This document shows positions 22,207-33,685 of a stretch of DNA of 64,000 nt, piece by piece; position 1 is the first letter of the stretch; the number at the start of each line of letters is the position of its first letter. The stretch comes from Bufo bufo (lineage: Eukaryota > Chordata > Amphibia > Anura > Bufonidae): contig NC_053391.1 of the NCBI RefSeq assembly GCF_905171765.1, forward strand, positions 190,908,559 through 190,972,558, written 5' to 3'. The notes below the pieces were generated by a model. It was not told where the DNA came from. It saw nothing but the letters and a program-made list of their open reading frames with translations, and made no database searches. A program made the translations under genes and the position numbers.

Positions 22207-22771
22207 GGCGTGGTATTAAAAAGCAGGAAGTGCTCAACCCCATATGCAGTGGTGCATCTATACCGGGGGGGCAGATCCTGCACTTGTGGTCCGGTGCTAA
22301 TGGCAATCCCCAGCAAAAATGCATACAATGGAGGATGCCTGCAGCGGACCACAAGTACCACAATGGACATCCTACACAGGATAGCAAATGTGTGGATGTG
22401 ATAAACAGTAAAAATAATATAACAAAAACAAAAACAGGTGCACTCTGCGGTCTTACTAACCCTCGTACTGGTGTAAAATTGAGAATTAGCCAACATATCC
22501 TGCTTGGGGGACATGTCTGAGCCCGAGCACCGCGCCAAGGTTTCTCAAGTAGCTCGGGACCTAACGCTAAACCTACCTGGGCCGTATGGGCAATACCAGG
22601 CGCCAGTGGTACTTGTGGTCTGCTGCAGGCATCCTCCATTGTATGCATTTTTGCTGGGGATTGCCATCAGCAGCGGACCACAAGTGCAGGATCTGCCCCC
22701 CCGGTATAGATGCACCACTGCATATGGGGTTGAGCACTTCCTACTTTTTAATACCAAGCCAATTTGTAGTT
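21784..22771. mobile_element. 988-bp insertion with 15-bp target duplication
   Basis: AGAGCTGCAGCAGAA occurs at 21769-21783 and 22772-22786, and hAT-A sequence reads on after the second copy. Inside, 21784-21975 recurs directly at about 22413-22607, and 22208-22368 recurs inverted at 22608-22770. There is no protein motif. A long duplication points to retrotransposition, and the mix of direct and inverted partial copies is seen in Penelope-like insertions. The class is inferred. Confidence 0.6.
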
Positions 22772-22786
22772 AGAGCTGCAGCAGAA

Positions 22787-23176
22787 GGGACAGATAGTAT
22801 AGAGACAGGAATTTTATTTTATTTTTTTCAAGTAGGGTTTACTGTTGAAAGGTGTTAGAGACCCAAAAGTCCTTTTAAGGACTATTGTTTTATCTGGCTG
22901 CAATAAATATTATTTAGCGCAACCTGCGCTAAATTGCATGCAATTCTTTGGCCGCTGCTGACAGTGACACAACCTCTGCTATATCTGTTGTGTTACATTT
23001 GCGCATCCTAAATATCTGTGACATTCAGCGCAATTGTTTGGCCGCTGGTGAAAGCCACATTACCTGCTCTACATCTCCTGTATAACGTTTGCGCATCCTA
23101 AATATCTGACATTCAGTGTAATTTATTTGCGCATACACTTACAAAACCTGCTGTACGTGTGTCATACTTGCAAGCA
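22787..23176 (+). promoter_or_regulatory. hAT-A 5' region upstream of transposase
   Basis: Loosely repeated blocks (TTTGCGCATCCTAAATATCTG at about 23000 and 23090; TTTGGCCGCTG at 22949 and 23037) form a degenerate array of about 90 bp. The position between hAT terminus and transposase parallels the 78-bp array of hAT-B. A promoter role is inferred from position only. Confidence 0.4.
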
Positions 23177-23554
23177 TACAGTTGCAATAAAAAGTATGTG
23201 AACCCTTTGGAATGATATGGATTTCTGCACAAATTGGTCATAAAATGTGATCTGATCTTCATCTAAGTCACAACAATAGACAATCACAGTCTGCTTAAAC
23301 TAATAACACACAAAGAATTTAATGTTACCATGTTTTTATTGAACATACCATGTAAACATTCACAGTGCAGGTGGAAAAAGTATGTGAACCCCTAGGCTAA
23401 TGACCTCTCCAAGAGCTAATTGGAGTGAGGTGTCAGCCAACTGGAGTCCAATCAATGAGATGAGATTGGAGGTGTTGGTTACAGCTGCCCTGCCCTATAA
23501 AAAACACACACCAGTTCTGGCTTTGCTGTTCACAAGAAGTATTGCCTGATGTGA

Positions 23555-24563
23555 ATGATGCCTCGCACAAAAGAGCTCTCAGAAGACCTACAATTAAGAA
23601 TTGTTGACTTGCGTAAAGCTGGAAAGGGTTATAAAAGTATCTCTAAAAGCCTTGCTGTTCATCAGTCCATGGTAAGACAAATTGTCTATAAATGGAGAAA
23701 GTTCAGCATTGCTGCTACTCTCCCTAGGAGTGGCCGTCCTGTAAAGATGACTGCAAGAGCACAGCGCAGACTGCTCAATGAGGTGAAGAAGAATCCTAGA
23801 GTGTCAGCTAAAGACTTACAAAAGTCTCTGGCATATGCTAACATCCCTGTTAGCGAATCAACGATACGTAAAACACTAAACAAGAATGGATTTCATGGGA
23901 GGATACCACAGAGGAAGCCACTGCTATCCAAATAAAACATTGCTGCACGTTTACAATTTGCACAAGAGCACCTGGATGTTCCACAGCAGTACTGGCAAAA
24001 TATTCTTTGGACAGATGAAAGCAAAGTTGAGTTGTTTGGAAAAAACACACCCAACACTATGTGTGGAGAAAAAGAGGCAAAGCACACCAACATCAAAACC
24101 TCATCCCATCTGTGAACTATGGTGGTGGGGGCATCATGGTTTGGGGCTGCTTTGCTGCGTCAGGGCCTGGACGGATTGCTATCATTGAAGGAAAAATGAA
24201 TTCCCACGTTTATCAAGACAATTTTGCAGGAGAACTTAAGGCTATCTGTCCACCAGCTGAAGCTCAACAGAAGATGGATGTTGCAACAGGACAACGACCC
24301 AAAGCATAGAAATAAATCAACAACAGAATGGCTTAAACAGAAGAAAATACGCCTTCTGGAGTGGCCCTGTCAGAGTCCTGACCTCAACCCGATTGAGATG
24401 CTGTGGCATGACCTCAAGAAAGCGATTCACACCATACATCCCAAGAATATTGCTGAACTGAAACAGTTCTGTAAAGAGGAATGGTCAAGAATTACTCCTG
24501 ACCGTTGTGCACGTCTGATCTGCAACTACAGGAAACGTTTGGTTGAAGTTATTGCTGCCAAAG
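23555..24563 (+). pseudogene. Tc1-like transposase pseudogene
   Basis: The first frame (23555-23935) gives the paired-type DNA-binding domain, with two helix-turn-helix units separated by [12 protein letters not shown], up to an in-frame stop. The catalytic core follows in pieces: WTDESKVELFG near 24010, then LQQDNDPKHRNKS and [17 protein letters not shown] in the frame 24224-24598. The second Asp and the Glu are 34 residues apart (DD34E). A stop, at least one frameshift (24040-24230) and the Gypsy insertion at the last codons disable it. It resembles the Sleeping Beauty class in layout. Confidence 0.85.
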
Positions 24564-24568
24564 GAGGT

Positions 24569-25093
24569 TGTCACCGACAGCTCTCTGAGAAGGTCTGACA
24601 GACATTCTTCTGTACCTCTTGCATATTCTTTGTTTTGGTTTCACTCTGTCATCTCCTTTCCTTCTCTCAGCTGTCATCTATTTACACTGATTGCCTCTCT
24701 TTATATTCCCTCCCATACTGCCTCACTTTGCGGTTTATACTACTTCCTGGATTGTGTTCACTGCTGGATGCTGCAACTGTTGATTCCTCAGATAAGTCTT
24801 TTCCCTTTATTTGTGTTTCCGTGCTGGCTTGATTCTAGGTGACCCTGACTCCCTCCGTATTAAGTGCAGGGAGCCGGTGGTCGTGTCCCCTCACTATTAT
24901 AGGGTTTTCAGGTGTCACACAGTCTAGGTACGAGGGCATGCTATCGTCTATCATAAAGACCTTTGCATGGGCATAGCAGTCAGGGAGAGCTCTAGGGGTT
25001 TTATAGGGCTCACCCATATGTTCCTTAGTTTGGGATCAAGTCAGTCGGATGTTTATTTATAACTTCCAGTTTTCTGCAACACCATCCGTGACA
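24569..25093 (+). repeat. Gypsy 5' LTR
   Basis: The LTR runs from TGTCACCGACAG to CCATCCGTGACA, with TG...CA ends. It is very similar to the 3' LTR along its length, with scattered substitutions and short indels, such as a shorter stretch near 24622. The two matching LTRs suggest a relatively recent insertion. Confidence 0.9.
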
Positions 25094-25120
25094 TTATAAA
25101 CCGACATTACCGTCTTAAGC

Positions 25121-26686
25121 ATGGATCCAGTTTCAGCCTTGATTGACCGCATGCAGGGTCTTTCACTGCAGGTAGCAGATCTACGTAAAACTGTGTCTCA
25201 GTTTCAGGTGACCGGTTCTGCTTGCGTTCATGGAGTTTGTTCCGAGCATAAGATCTCGCTTCCGGATACGTTCTCCGGGGGTAGTGAGAATTTTGTTCGC
25301 TTTAGAGAGGCTTGCAAACTCCATTTTCGGCTACTTCCCCATTCCTCTGGTGATGAGGAGCAGAGGGTGGGGATCATCATCTCGCAGCTCAGGGATAACG
25401 CTCAGTCTTGGGCCTTTTCGCTCCCGGTGGGGGCACGGCCCCTCCGATCGGTGGATGAATTGTTTGTAGCCCTGGGGCAGATATATGATGACCCGGATCA
25501 TATTGCTCTGGCTGAATCTAAACTGCATCTTTTATGCCAGGGTAAACAGTCTGCAGAGATATATTGTTCAGAATTTCGGAGATGGGCAGCTGATACTGGT
25601 TGGAACGATGCTGCACTCCGAAGTCAATTTTGCCATGGTCTTTCGGAGGGATTGAAAGATGCATTTGCCTTTCATGAGAGACCTGCCTCGTTGGAGTCTG
25701 CCATGTCTCTAGCTGTTCGTATTGACAGGCGTCTTAGAGAAAGAGGAGAGACCACCCCTTCCTGTCATAATCAGTCCAAGGACAGTGGGGCGGTCTCATT
25801 CAGTGCGCAGGGGCCTCAGTCTCTCTCAATACCCTCTGAGGAGGAGGCAATGCAGCTGGGTTTGCTTGCCTCTGATAGTAGAGAATTCAGCTCTCAGAGG
25901 AGGGTTTGTTTCTGTTGTGGGGGTATAAATCATTTGGCAAATGTTTGCCCCTCTAGGAGATTCAGGGAGTTTTCTGAGGGTAATAAAGAAACAAAAAGAA
26001 AAAAACCCTCTAAAAACTTTCCATCTGTTACTATTGGCAAGGTTGATGTGGAAATTGAAGGTTTGCCGTTTGCTTGTAGTTCCCGTTTTGTCCTACCTGC
26101 CAGGGTGGCGCTAGATAGCAAGAACATTGTTTATGAAATTTTTGTAGATAGTGGAGCAGCTGTCAATCTCATTGATAATCAATTCGCTATAACACATGGT
26201 TTCCAGGTATGCACTTTAGGAAAGGATATACCTGTTTTTGCTATCGATTCCGCTCCACTTTCTCAAAAATCGTTAAAGGGCATAGTTCACAATATCCGTT
26301 TGACTGTGGCTGATGCTCATGTTGAGGATATGTCATGTTTCGTCCTAAGTGGATTACCTACTCCTCTAGTGTTGGGGCTACCCTGGCTCACTAAACATAA
26401 CCCCACCATTGATTGGCAAGCTAGGCAAATAAATGCTTGTAGTAACTTTTGCAGAGAGAATTGCCTCACGGCGTCTCTTTCAGAGGTTTCTACCAAGACT
26501 GTACCATCTTTTCTCTCTGAATTTTCAGATGTGTTTTCAGAGAGTGGTGTCCAGGAGCTGCCCCCTCACCGGAAGTACGATTGCCCTATTAATCTCATCC
26601 CAGGCGCCAAGCTGCCAAAATCACGTTATATAATCTCTCCCAACCTGAAAGAGTCGCTATGCGCACTTACATCTCTGAGAGCCTGA
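25121..26686 (+). CDS. gag-pro: Gypsy Gag and protease
   Basis: The 521-codon frame starts 28 bp after the 5' LTR. Residues 1-250 form a retrotransposon Gag with the conserved [10 protein letters not shown] region and helical capsid-like sequence. A CCHC zinc knuckle ([14 protein letters not shown]) lies near residue 263, followed by a basic [10 protein letters not shown] stretch. The aspartic protease active site is [12 protein letters not shown] near residue 343, using DSG. The frame then enters the start of reverse transcriptase and ends at a stop near 26686 because of a frameshift. Gag packages the RNA and the protease cuts the polyprotein. A fused Gag-Pol frame is usual in chromoviruses. 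Confidence 0.9.
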   Translation: MDPVSALIDRMQGLSLQVADLRKTVSQFQVTGSACVHGVCSEHKISLPDTFSGGSENFVRFREACKLHFRLLPHSSGDEEQRVGIIISQLRDNAQSWAFSLPVGARPLRSVDELFVALGQIYDDPDHIALAESKLHLLCQGKQSAEIYCSEFRRWAADTGWNDAALRSQFCHGLSEGLKDAFAFHERPASLESAMSLAVRIDRRLRERGETTPSCHNQSKDSGAVSFSAQGPQSLSIPSEEEAMQLGLLASDSREFSSQRRVCFCCGGINHLANVCPSRRFREFSEGNKETKRKKPSKNFPSVTIGKVDVEIEGLPFACSSRFVLPARVALDSKNIVYEIFVDSGAAVNLIDNQFAITHGFQVCTLGKDIPVFAIDSAPLSQKSLKGIVHNIRLTVADAHVEDMSCFVLSGLPTPLVLGLPWLTKHNPTIDWQARQINACSNFCRENCLTASLSEVSTKTVPSFLSEFSDVFSESGVQELPPHRKYDCPINLIPGAKLPKSRYIISPNLKESLCALTSLRA

Positions 26687-26841
26687 GAAAGGGACACATC
26701 CGACCCTCGAAGTCACCTGTTGCCGCTGTTTTTTTTTTGTTAAGAAAAAAGATGGTTCTTTAAGACCATGTCTGGATTTCAGGGAGCTGAACTGTATCAC
26801 AATTCGTGACCCTTATCCGCTTCCTCTGATCCCGGACCTAT
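26650..26841 (+). pseudogene. pol: Gypsy reverse transcriptase, N-terminal remnant
   Basis: Reverse-transcriptase sequence continues in shifted frames: [17 protein letters not shown] (near 26675) and [19 protein letters not shown] (near 26770). The first shift is near 26650-26660 and a second lies in the T run at 26729-26738. The segment ends where the TTAA element is inserted (TTAA at 26842-26845), between the fingers and the palm. Confidence 0.85.
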
Positions 26842-26919
26842 TTAACCACCTCCGGACCGCCTAACGCAGGATCGCGTTCCGGAGGTGGCAGCGCTGCGCA
26901 TAGTCACGCATATATGCGT

Positions 26920-27160
26920 CATCTCGCGAGACGCGAGACTTCCTGTGAACGCGCGCACACAGGCGCGCGCGCTCACAGGAACGGAAGGTAAGAGAGTTGA
27001 TCTCCAGCCTGCCAGCGGCGATCGTTCGCTGGCAGGCTGGAGATGTGTTTTTTTTAACCCCTAACAGGTATATTAGACGCTGTTTTGATAACAGCGTCTA
27101 ATATACCTGCTACCTGGTCCTCTGGTGGTCCCCTTTGTTTGGATCGACCACCAGAGGACA
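26920..27160. repeat. Cluster of short palindromes
   Basis: Three hairpins follow each other: a GCGC-rich one near 26950, a CCAGCCTGCCAGCG/CGCTGGCAGGCTGG stem near 27020, and ATATTAGACGCTGTT/AACAGCGTCTAATAT near 27080. A CCTCTGGTGGTC/GACCACCAGAGG stem near 27140 is next. They are part of the left end of the TTAA element. Confidence 0.7.
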
Positions 27161-27239
27161 CAGGTAGCTCAGTAAAGTACCACCAAGCACCACTACACTA
27201 CACTACACCCCCCCCCCCGTCACTTATTAACCCCTTATT

Positions 27240-29220
27240 AGCCCCTGATCACCCCTGATCACCCCATATAGACTCCCTGATCACCCCCCTGTCATTGATT
27301 ACCCCCCTGTCATTGATCAACCCCCTGTAAAGCTCCATTCAGACGTCCGCATGATTTTTACGGATCCACTGATAGATGGATCGGATCCGCAAAACGCATC
27401 CGGACGTCTGAATGAAGCCTTACAGGGGCGTGATCAATGACTGTGGTGATCATCCCATATAGACTCCCTGATCACCCCCCTGTCATTGATTACCCCCCTG
27501 TCATTGATTACCCCCCTGTAAAGCTCCATTCAGACGTCCGCATGATTTTTACGGATCCACTGATAGATGGATCGGATCCGCAAAACGCATCCGGACGTCT
27601 GAATGAAGCCTTACAGGGGCATGATCAATGACTGTGGTGATCACCCCATATAGACTCCCTGATCACCCCCCTGTAAAGCTCCATTCAGATGTCCGCATGA
27701 TTTTTACGGATGCACTGATAGATGGATCGGATCCGCAAAACGCATCCGGACGTCTGAATGAAGCCTTACAGGGGCATGATCAATGACTGTGGTGATCACC
27801 CCATATAGACTCCCTGATCACCCCCCTGTCATTGATTACCCCCCTGTCTTTGATCACCCCCCTGTAAAGCTCCATTCAGATGTCCACATGATTTTTACGG
27901 ATGCACTGATAGATGGATCGGATCCGCAAAACGCATCCGGACGTCTGAATGAAGCCTTACAGGGGCGTGATCAATGACTGTGGTGATCACCCCATATAGA
28001 CTCCCTGATCACCCACCTGTCATTGATTACCCCCCTGTCATTGATTACCCCCCTGTAAAGCTCCATTCAGACGTCCGCATGATTTTTACGGATCCACTGA
28101 TAGATGGATCGGATGCGCAAAACGCATCCGGACGTCTGAATGAAGCCTTACAGGGGCGTGATCAATGACTGTGGTGATCACCCCATATAGACTCCCTGAT
28201 CACCCCCCTGTCATTGATTACCCCCCTGTAAAGCTCCATTCAGATGTCCGCATGATTTTTACGGACGCACTGATAGATGGATCGGATCCGCAAAACGCAT
28301 CCGGACGTCTGAATGAAGCCTTACAGGGGCATGATCAATGACTGTGGTTATCACCCCATATAGACTCCCTGATCACCCCCCTGTCATTGATTACCCCCCT
28401 GTAAAGCTCCATTCAGACGTCCGCATGATTTTTACGGATCCACTGATAGATGGATCGGATCCGCAAAACGCATCCGGACGTCTGAATGAAGTCTTACAGG
28501 GGCATGATCAATGACTGTGGTGATCACCCCATATAGACTCCCTGATCACCCCCCTGTCATTGATTACCCCCCTGTCATTGATCACCCCCCTGTAAAGCTC
28601 CATTCAGATGTCCGCATGATTTTTACGGATGCACTAATAGATGGATCGGATCCGCAAAACGCATCCGGACGTCTGAATGAAGCCTTACAGGGGCGTGATC
28701 AATGACTCTGGTGATCACCCCATATAGACTCCCTGATCACCCCCCTGTCATTGATTACCCCCCTGTCATTGATTACCCCCCTGTAAAGCTCCATTCAGAC
28801 GTCCGCATGATTTTTACGGATCCACTGATAGATGGATCGGATCCGCAAAACGCATCCGGACGTCTGAATGAAGCCTTACAGGGGCATGATCAATGACTAT
28901 GGTGATCACCCCATATAGACTCCCTGATCACCCCACTGTCATTGATTACCCCCCTGTGAAGCTCCATTTAGACGTCCGCATGATTTTTACGGATCCACTG
29001 ATAGATGGATCGGATCCGCAAAACGCATACGGACGTCTGAATGAAGCCTTACACGGGCGTGATCAATGACTGTGGTTATCACCCCATATAGACTCTCTGA
29101 TCACCCCCCTGTCATTGATCACCCCCCTGTCATTGATCACACCCCTGTCATTGATCACCCCCCCTGTCATTGATCACCCCCCCTGTCATTGATCACCCTC
29201 TGTAAGGCTCCATTCAGACA
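27240..29220. repeat. Tandem array of 172/191-bp hairpin units
   Basis: About ten units repeat. Each begins near TGATCACCCCATATAGACTC and contains CATTCAGACGTCCG...CGGACGTCTGAATG, so every unit can fold into a hairpin. Unit length is about 172 or 191 bp, the 19-bp difference being one or two copies of a CCCCTGTCATTGATTAC sub-repeat. At the right end the sub-repeat alone is repeated. The open frames across it are a result of repetition. Confidence 0.88.
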
Positions 29221-29369
29221 TTTTTTTGGCCCAAGTTAGCGGAATTATTTATTTATTTTTTTACAAAGTCTCATATTCCACTAACTTGTGTCAAAAAATA
29301 AAATCTCACATGAACTCACCATACCCCTCACGGAATCCAAATGCGTAAAATTTTTTAGACATTTATATT

Positions 29370-31990
29370 CCAGACTTCTTCTCACGCTTTAGGGCCCCTA
29401 GAATGCCAGGGCAGTATAAATACCCCACATGTGACCCCATTTTGGAAAGAAGACACCCCCAGGTATTCCGTGAGGGGCATATTGAGTCCATGAAAGATTG
29501 AAATTTTTGTCCCAAGTTAGCGGAAAGGGAGACTTTGTGAGAAAAAAATTAAAAATATCAATTTCCGCTAACTTGTGCCAAAAAAAAAAAATTTCTATGA
29601 ACTCGCCATGCCCCTCATTGAATACCTTGGGGTGTCTTCTTTCCAAAATGGGGTCACATGTGGGGTATTTATACTGCCCTGGCATTCTAGGGGCCCCAAA
29701 GCGTGAGATGAAGTCTGGTATCCAAATGTCTAAAAATGCCCTCCTAAAAGGAATTTGGGCACCTTTGCGCATCTAGGCTGCAAAAAAATGTCACACATCT
29801 GGTATCGCCGTACTCCGGAAAAGTTGGGGAATGTGTTTTGGGGTGTCATTTTACATATACCCATGCTGGGTGAGAGAAATATCTTGGTCAAATGCCAACT
29901 TTGTATAAAAAAATGGGAAAAGTTGTCTTTTGCCAAGATATTTCTCTCACCCAGCAAGGGTATATGTAAAATGACACCCCAAAACACATTCCCCACCTTC
30001 TCCTGAATACGGCGATACCACATGTGTGACACTTTTTTGCAGCCTAGGTGGGCAAAGGGGCCCACATTCCAAAGAGCACCTTTAGGATTTCACAGGTCAT
30101 TTACCTACTTACCACACATTAGGGCCCCTGGAAAATGCCAGGGCAGTATAACTACCCCACAAGTGACCCCATTTTGGAAAGAAGACACCCCAAGGTATTC
30201 CGTGAGGGGCATGGCGAGTTCCTAGAATTTTTTATTTTTTGTCACAAGTTAGTGGAAAATGATGATTTTTTTTTTTTTTTTTTTCATACAAAGTCTCATA
30301 TTCCACTAACTTGTGACAAAAAATAAAAACTTCCATGAACTCACTATGCCCATCAGCGAATACCTTGGGGTCTCTTCTTTCCAAAATGGGGTCACTTGTG
30401 GGGTAGTTATACTGCCCTGGCATTCTAGGGGCCCAAATGTGTGGTAAGGAGTTTGAAATCAAATTCTGTAAAAAATGACCTGTGAAATCCGAAAGGTGCT
30501 CTTTGGAATATGGGCCCCTTTGCCCACCTAGGCTGGAAAAAAGTGTCACACATCTGGTATCTCCGTATTCAGGAGAAGTTGGGGAATGTGTTTTGGGGTG
30601 TCATTTTACATATACCCATGCTGGGTGAGAGAAATATCTTGGCAAAAGACAACTTTTCCCATTTTTTTATACAAAGTTGGCATTTGACCAAGATATTTAT
30701 CTCACCCAGCATGGGTATATGTAAAAAGACACCCCAAAACACATTCCTCAACTTCTCCTGAATACAGAGATACCAGATGTGTGACACTTTTTTGCAGCCT
30801 AGGTGGGCAAAGGGGCCCATATTCCAAAGAGCACCTTTCGGATTTCACAGGTCATTTTTTACAGAATTTGATTTCAAACTCCTTACCACACATTTGGGCC
30901 CCTAGAATGCCAGGGCAGTATAACTACCCCACAAGTGACCTCATTTTGGAAAGAAGAGACCCCAAGGTATTCGCTGATGGGCATAGTGAGTTCATGGAAG
31001 TTTTTATTTTTTGTCACAAGTTAGTGGAATATGAGACTTTGTATGAAAAAAAACCAAAAAAAAAAACCATCATTTTCCAGTAACTTGTGACAAAAAATAA
31101 AAAATTCGAAGAACTTGCCATGCCCCTCACGGAATACCTTGGGGTGTCTTCTTTCCAAAATGGGGTCACTTGTGGGGTAGTTATACTGCCCTGGTATTCT
31201 AGGGGCCCAAATGTGTGGTAAGGAGTTTGAAATCAAATTCTGTAAAAAATGACCTGTGAAATCCGAAAGGTGCTCTTTGGAATATGGGCCCCTTTGCCCA
31301 CCTAGGCTGCAAAAAAGTGTCACACATCTGGTATCTCCGTACTCAGGAGAAGTTGGGGAATGTGTTTTGGGGTGTCATTTTACATATACCCATGCTGGGT
31401 GAGAGAAATATCTTGGCAAAAGACAACTTTTCCAATTTTTTTATACAAAGTTGGCATTTGACCAAGATATTTATCTCACCCAGCATGGGTATATGTAAAA
31501 AGACACCCCAAAACACATTCCTCAACTTCTCCTGAATACAGAGATACCAGATGTGTGACACTTTTTTGCAGCCTAGGTGGGCAAAGGGGCCCATATTCCA
31601 AAGAGCACCTTTCGGATTTCACAGGTCATTTTTTACAGAATTTGATTTCAAACTCCTTACCACACATTTGGGCCCCTAGAATGCCAGGGCAGTATAACTA
31701 CCCCACAAGTGACCCCATTTTGGAAAGAAGAGACCCCAAGGTATTTCGTGATGGGCATAGTGAGTTCATAGAAGTTTTTATTTTTTGTCACAAGTTAGTG
31801 GAATATGAGACTTTGTAAGAAAAGAAAAAAAAAATCATCATTTTCCGCTAACTTGTGACAAAAAATAAAAAGTTCTATGAACTCACTATGCCCATCAGCG
31901 AATACCTTAGGGTGTGTACATTCCGAAATGGGGTCATTTGTGGGGTGTTTGTACTGTCTGGCCATTGTAGAACCTCAGGAAACATGACAG
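29370..31990. repeat. Alternating inverted-repeat array, half-unit about 390 bp
   Basis: The same half-unit appears in alternating orientation about eight times, with switch points near 29545, 29908, 30272, 30662, 31051, 31437 and 31822. Switches alternate between a T/A-run type (ACAAGTTAGTGGAA...) and an AAAGTTGGCATTTG type. A full period is about 775 bp. The paired open frames on both strands (for example MGPFAHLGCKK) are mirror copies, not genes. Confidence 0.9.
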
Positions 31991-32436
31991 GTGCTCAGAA
32001 AGTCAGAGCTGCTTCAAAAAGCAGAAATTCACATTTTTGTACCATAGTTTGTAAACGCTATAACTTTTACCCAAACCATTTTTTTTTTACCCAAACATTT
32101 TTTTTTTATCAAAGACATGTAGAACAATAAATTTAGAGCAAAATTTCTATATGGATCTCGTTTTTTTTGCAAAATTTTACAACTGAAAGTGAAAAATGTC
32201 ATTTTTTTGCAAAAAAAATCGTTAAATTTCGATTAATAACAAAAAAAGTAAAAATGTCAGCAGCAATGAAATACCACCAAATGAAAGCTCTATTAGTGAG
32301 AAGAAAAGGAGGTAAAATTCATTTGGGTGGTAAGTTGCATGACCGAGCAATAAACGGTGAAAGTAGTGTAGGTCAGAAGTGTAAAAAGTGGCCTGGTCTT
32401 TCAGGGTGTTTAAGCACTGGGGGCTGAGGTGGTTAA

Positions 32437-33484
32437 CCAGATTGTTGGGGCTAAAGTTTTTTCTAAGTTGTATTTAAGAGGGGCATACAACCTAGTCATG
32501 GAAGGGGAAGGGGAAGAATGGAAGACGGCCTTCAATACCCCTGAGGGCCATTTCGAGAATTTGGTTATGCCCTTTGGTTTGATGAATGCTCCAGCCGTCT
32601 TCCACCATTTTGTGAACAGCATTTTTTATCATTTAATGGGGAAATTTGTACTGGTGTATCTAGATGACATTTTGATTTTTTCTCCTGATTTCAAAACTCA
32701 TAGGGACCACCTACATCAGGTCTTGTTCATTCTGCGGGAGAATAAATAGTACGCTAAACTGGAAAAATGTGTGTTTGCGGTTCCGGAGATTCAATTTCTG
32801 GGTTTTCTTCTCTCCGCTTCTGGTTTTCGCATGGACCCTGAGAAGGTCCGCGCTATGCTTGATTGGGAGCTTCCTGAGAATCAGAAGGCGCTGATGCGGT
32901 TTTTGGGTTTTGCCAATTATTACAGAAAGTTCATTTTGAATTATTCCTCTGTTGTTAACCAACTCACTGATATAACTAAAAAGGGGGTAGATTTTTCCTC
33001 CTGGTCGGTAGATGCGCGTAAGGCATTTTCTAGTATCAAAGAGAGTTTTGCTTCCGCTCCCATCTTGGTACAACCTGATGTCTCTCTGCCTTTCATTGTT
33101 GAGGTGGACGCTTCTGAGGTGGGTGTGGGTGCGGTCTTGTCTCAGGGTCCCTCTCCTGCCAAATGGCGACCGTGTGCCTTTTTCTCAAGGAAACTCTCCT
33201 CCGCAGAGAGAAATTACGATGTGGGAGATAGGGAGTTGTTGGCCATCGAATTAGCTTTTGAGGAATGGCGCCATTGGCTAGAGGGAGCCAGACATCCTAT
33301 TACTGTGTTTACCGACCATAAGAATCGGGCCTACTTGGAATCAGCCAAGCGTCTGAACCCGACACAGGCCAGATGGTCTTTATTCTTTTCTAGGTTTAAT
33401 TTTGTTGTCACGTTCCGCCCTGGGGTTAAAAATGTGAAGGCTGATGCCCTGTCACGTTGTTTTCCCGGGAAGGGGGAACTTTGA
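32437..33484 (+). pseudogene. pol: Gypsy reverse transcriptase (C-terminal) and RNase H
   Basis: After the TTAA element the reverse transcriptase resumes with [20 protein letters not shown] and the catalytic box [12 protein letters not shown] (near 32655). An in-frame TAG at 32747-32749 interrupts it. The thumb region ([11 protein letters not shown]) and RNase H ([18 protein letters not shown] near 33095; [11 protein letters not shown] near 33310) follow in the frame 32771-33484. The key YLDD and the RNase H acidic residues are kept. The protein would copy the RNA into DNA and degrade the RNA strand. Confidence 0.9.
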
Positions 33485-33685
33485 AGACCTGGGTCCCGTT
33501 TTGGCTGAAGGGGTGGTCGTCTCTGCTCTTTATCCTGATTTGGCGACAGAGGTTCAGGCAGCCCAGGCAGAGGCTCCTGATCTTTGTCCTCCTGGGAGGT
33601 TGTTTGTGCCTCTCACTTTATGACACAAGGTTTTTAAGGAGCACCACGATACTGTCCTTGCTGGGCACCCGGGAGTAGAGCCACA

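Larger units (their letters stand above)
26846..32432. mobile_element. 5.6 kb TTAA-flanked non-autonomous element in Gypsy RT
   Basis: TTAA lies at 26842-26845 and 32433-32436. The ends are CCACCTCCGGACC and, inverted, CCACCTCAGCCC, a short terminal repeat. The reverse transcriptase reading is continuous across the insertion once one TTAA is discounted, which confirms the boundaries. The interior has short palindromes (26920-27160), a tandem hairpin array (27240-29220), an alternating inverted array (29370-31990) and a T-rich right end. It has no transposase. The TTAA target fits piggyBac or Kolobok; the short ends do not decide between them. Confidence 0.85.

Noticed and set aside
29398..31818. 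Mirror-image ORF families on both strands
   Set aside because: They are copies of one half-unit in an alternating inverted array; the same peptide appears on each strand wherever the unit flips.
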